Below, in pieces: positions 12,155 to 12,543 of a stretch of DNA of 12,543 nt. The position numbers and the translations under genes were made by a program. This stretch comes from an uncultured Campylobacter sp. (GTDB lineage: Bacteria > Campylobacterota > Campylobacteria > Campylobacterales > Campylobacteraceae), in NCBI RefSeq assembly GCF_938045465.1, contig NZ_CALIBF010000195.1, positions 1-12,543 on the forward strand. The letters run 5' to 3'. Below the pieces are notes generated by a model. The model saw only the letters and a list, made by a program, of their open reading frames with translations, had not been told where the DNA came from and made no database searches. Within the stretch, counting starts at the first letter, position 1. Each line of letters begins with the position of its first letter.

Positions 12155-12178
12155 CACATTTCTTTTTTAAACCCAAAC

Positions 12179-12254
12179 GGTCGCTTAGCTCAGCTGGTAG
12201 AGCGCCACCCTTACAAGGTGGATGTCGCAGGTTCGATCCCTACAGCGACCACCA
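12179..12254 (+). tRNA. tRNA-Val (anticodon UAC)
   Basis: A complete 76-base cloverleaf: acceptor GGTCGCT/AGCGACC, discriminator A and encoded CCA, anticodon stem CCACC/GGTGG with loop CTTACAA (UAC), T arm with GGTTCGATCC. It is first in the three-tRNA cluster. The spacer after it holds a perfect 8-bp inverted repeat, TGAAATCC-TT-GGATTTCA (12258-12275), possibly a processing or pausing hairpin. Confidence 0.97.
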
Positions 12255-12314
12255 TTTTGAAATCCTTGGATTTCATACTTCTTTAGCACTTGCGCTGCGA
12301 GTGTGATTTTTGGT

Positions 12315-12391
12315 GCGACGGTAGTTCAGCTGGTTAGAATGCCGCCCTGTCACGGCGGAGGTCGTGGGTTCGAGCCCCATTCGTCGCGCCA
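12315..12391 (+). tRNA. tRNA-Asp (anticodon GUC)
   Basis: A complete 77-base cloverleaf: acceptor GCGACGG/TCGTCGC, discriminator G and encoded CCA, anticodon stem CCGCC/GGCGG with loop CTGTCAC (GUC), T arm GTGGGTTCGAGCCCCAT. It lies 60 bases after tRNA-Val and 11 before tRNA-Lys. Confidence 0.97.
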
Positions 12392-12402
12392 CTTCTTACG
12401 AT

Positions 12403-12478
12403 GTCTTGCTAGCTCAGTAGGTAGAGCATCTCACTTTTAATGAGGGGGTCGTTGGTTCGAATCCAACGCAGGACACCA
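12403..12478 (+). tRNA. tRNA-Lys (anticodon UUU)
   Basis: A complete 76-base cloverleaf: acceptor GTCTTGC/GCAGGAC with one T-G pair, discriminator A and encoded CCA, anticodon stem TCTCA/TGAGG (one T-G) with loop CTTTTAA (UUU), T stem GTTGG/CCAAC. It is last of the three; the remaining 65 bases to the window edge are T-rich with no clear hairpin terminator. Confidence 0.97.
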
Positions 12479-12543
12479 TCTATCAAATTTTCCCCCTATT
12501 TTTAGTTTTTTGATTTTTTTAAAGGCCCTGTTTTACGGCTTTT

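Overview
The window looks like chromosome of a Campylobacter-type Epsilonproteobacterium (Campylobacterota) with higher GC than C. jejuni, of the C. gracilis / showae / rectus kind. This rests on the protein relationships (serS, nadD-rsfS, kdsA, a NikKMLQO nickel transporter), on promoters with a TTTAAGT box and a TATAAT -10 box but no clear -35, and on the flood of AAATTT words. No phage, IS element or CRISPR array is visible. The species assignment is an inference.

Layout. Positions 1-226 are a gene-free edge carrying a strong G-tract motif and a hairpin. A minus-strand group follows, transcribed serS (4738-3488), then nadD fused in frame to rsfS (3223-1604), then an NSS-family sodium:amino-acid symporter (1594-227). 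Divergent from serS is a plus-strand nickel-uptake cluster: nikK (4879-5628), an 844-bp repeat-filled gap, then nikM, nikL, nikQ and nikO, joined by three ATGA start/stop overlaps (6473-9142). After it come, on the minus strand, a tRNA-Glu(CUC)-like gene with a damaged T stem (9198-9274), a small PH-domain membrane protein (9432-9869), a 500-bp structured non-coding stretch, kdsA (10371-11411) and a secreted lytic transglycosylase (11463-12050). Divergent from that is a plus-strand tRNA cluster Val-Asp-Lys (12179-12478).

How the genes work together. NikK and NikL are exported or anchored accessories, NikM is the Ni-binding membrane component, NikQ the coupling membrane protein and NikO the ATPase of an energy-coupling-factor nickel importer. 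The other genes are housekeeping: tRNA charging, NAD synthesis, ribosome silencing, Kdo synthesis for LPS, wall turnover and tRNAs.

The striking feature is a repeat phenomenon that crosses gene boundaries. Short, degenerate, AAATTT-centred repeats fill the intergenic gaps, in places on an exact 15-bp ladder that reads on the minus strand like a decayed pentapeptide-repeat protein. In-frame low-complexity expansions interrupt four otherwise conserved proteins: NadD (about 248 aa), KdsA (about 80 aa), NikL (about 90 aa linker) and NikO (about 40 aa). Each expansion has its own internal tandem repeats (36, 33 or 24 bp in three of them). This resembles in principle the in-frame palindromic elements of Rickettsia, but I recognise no described family.
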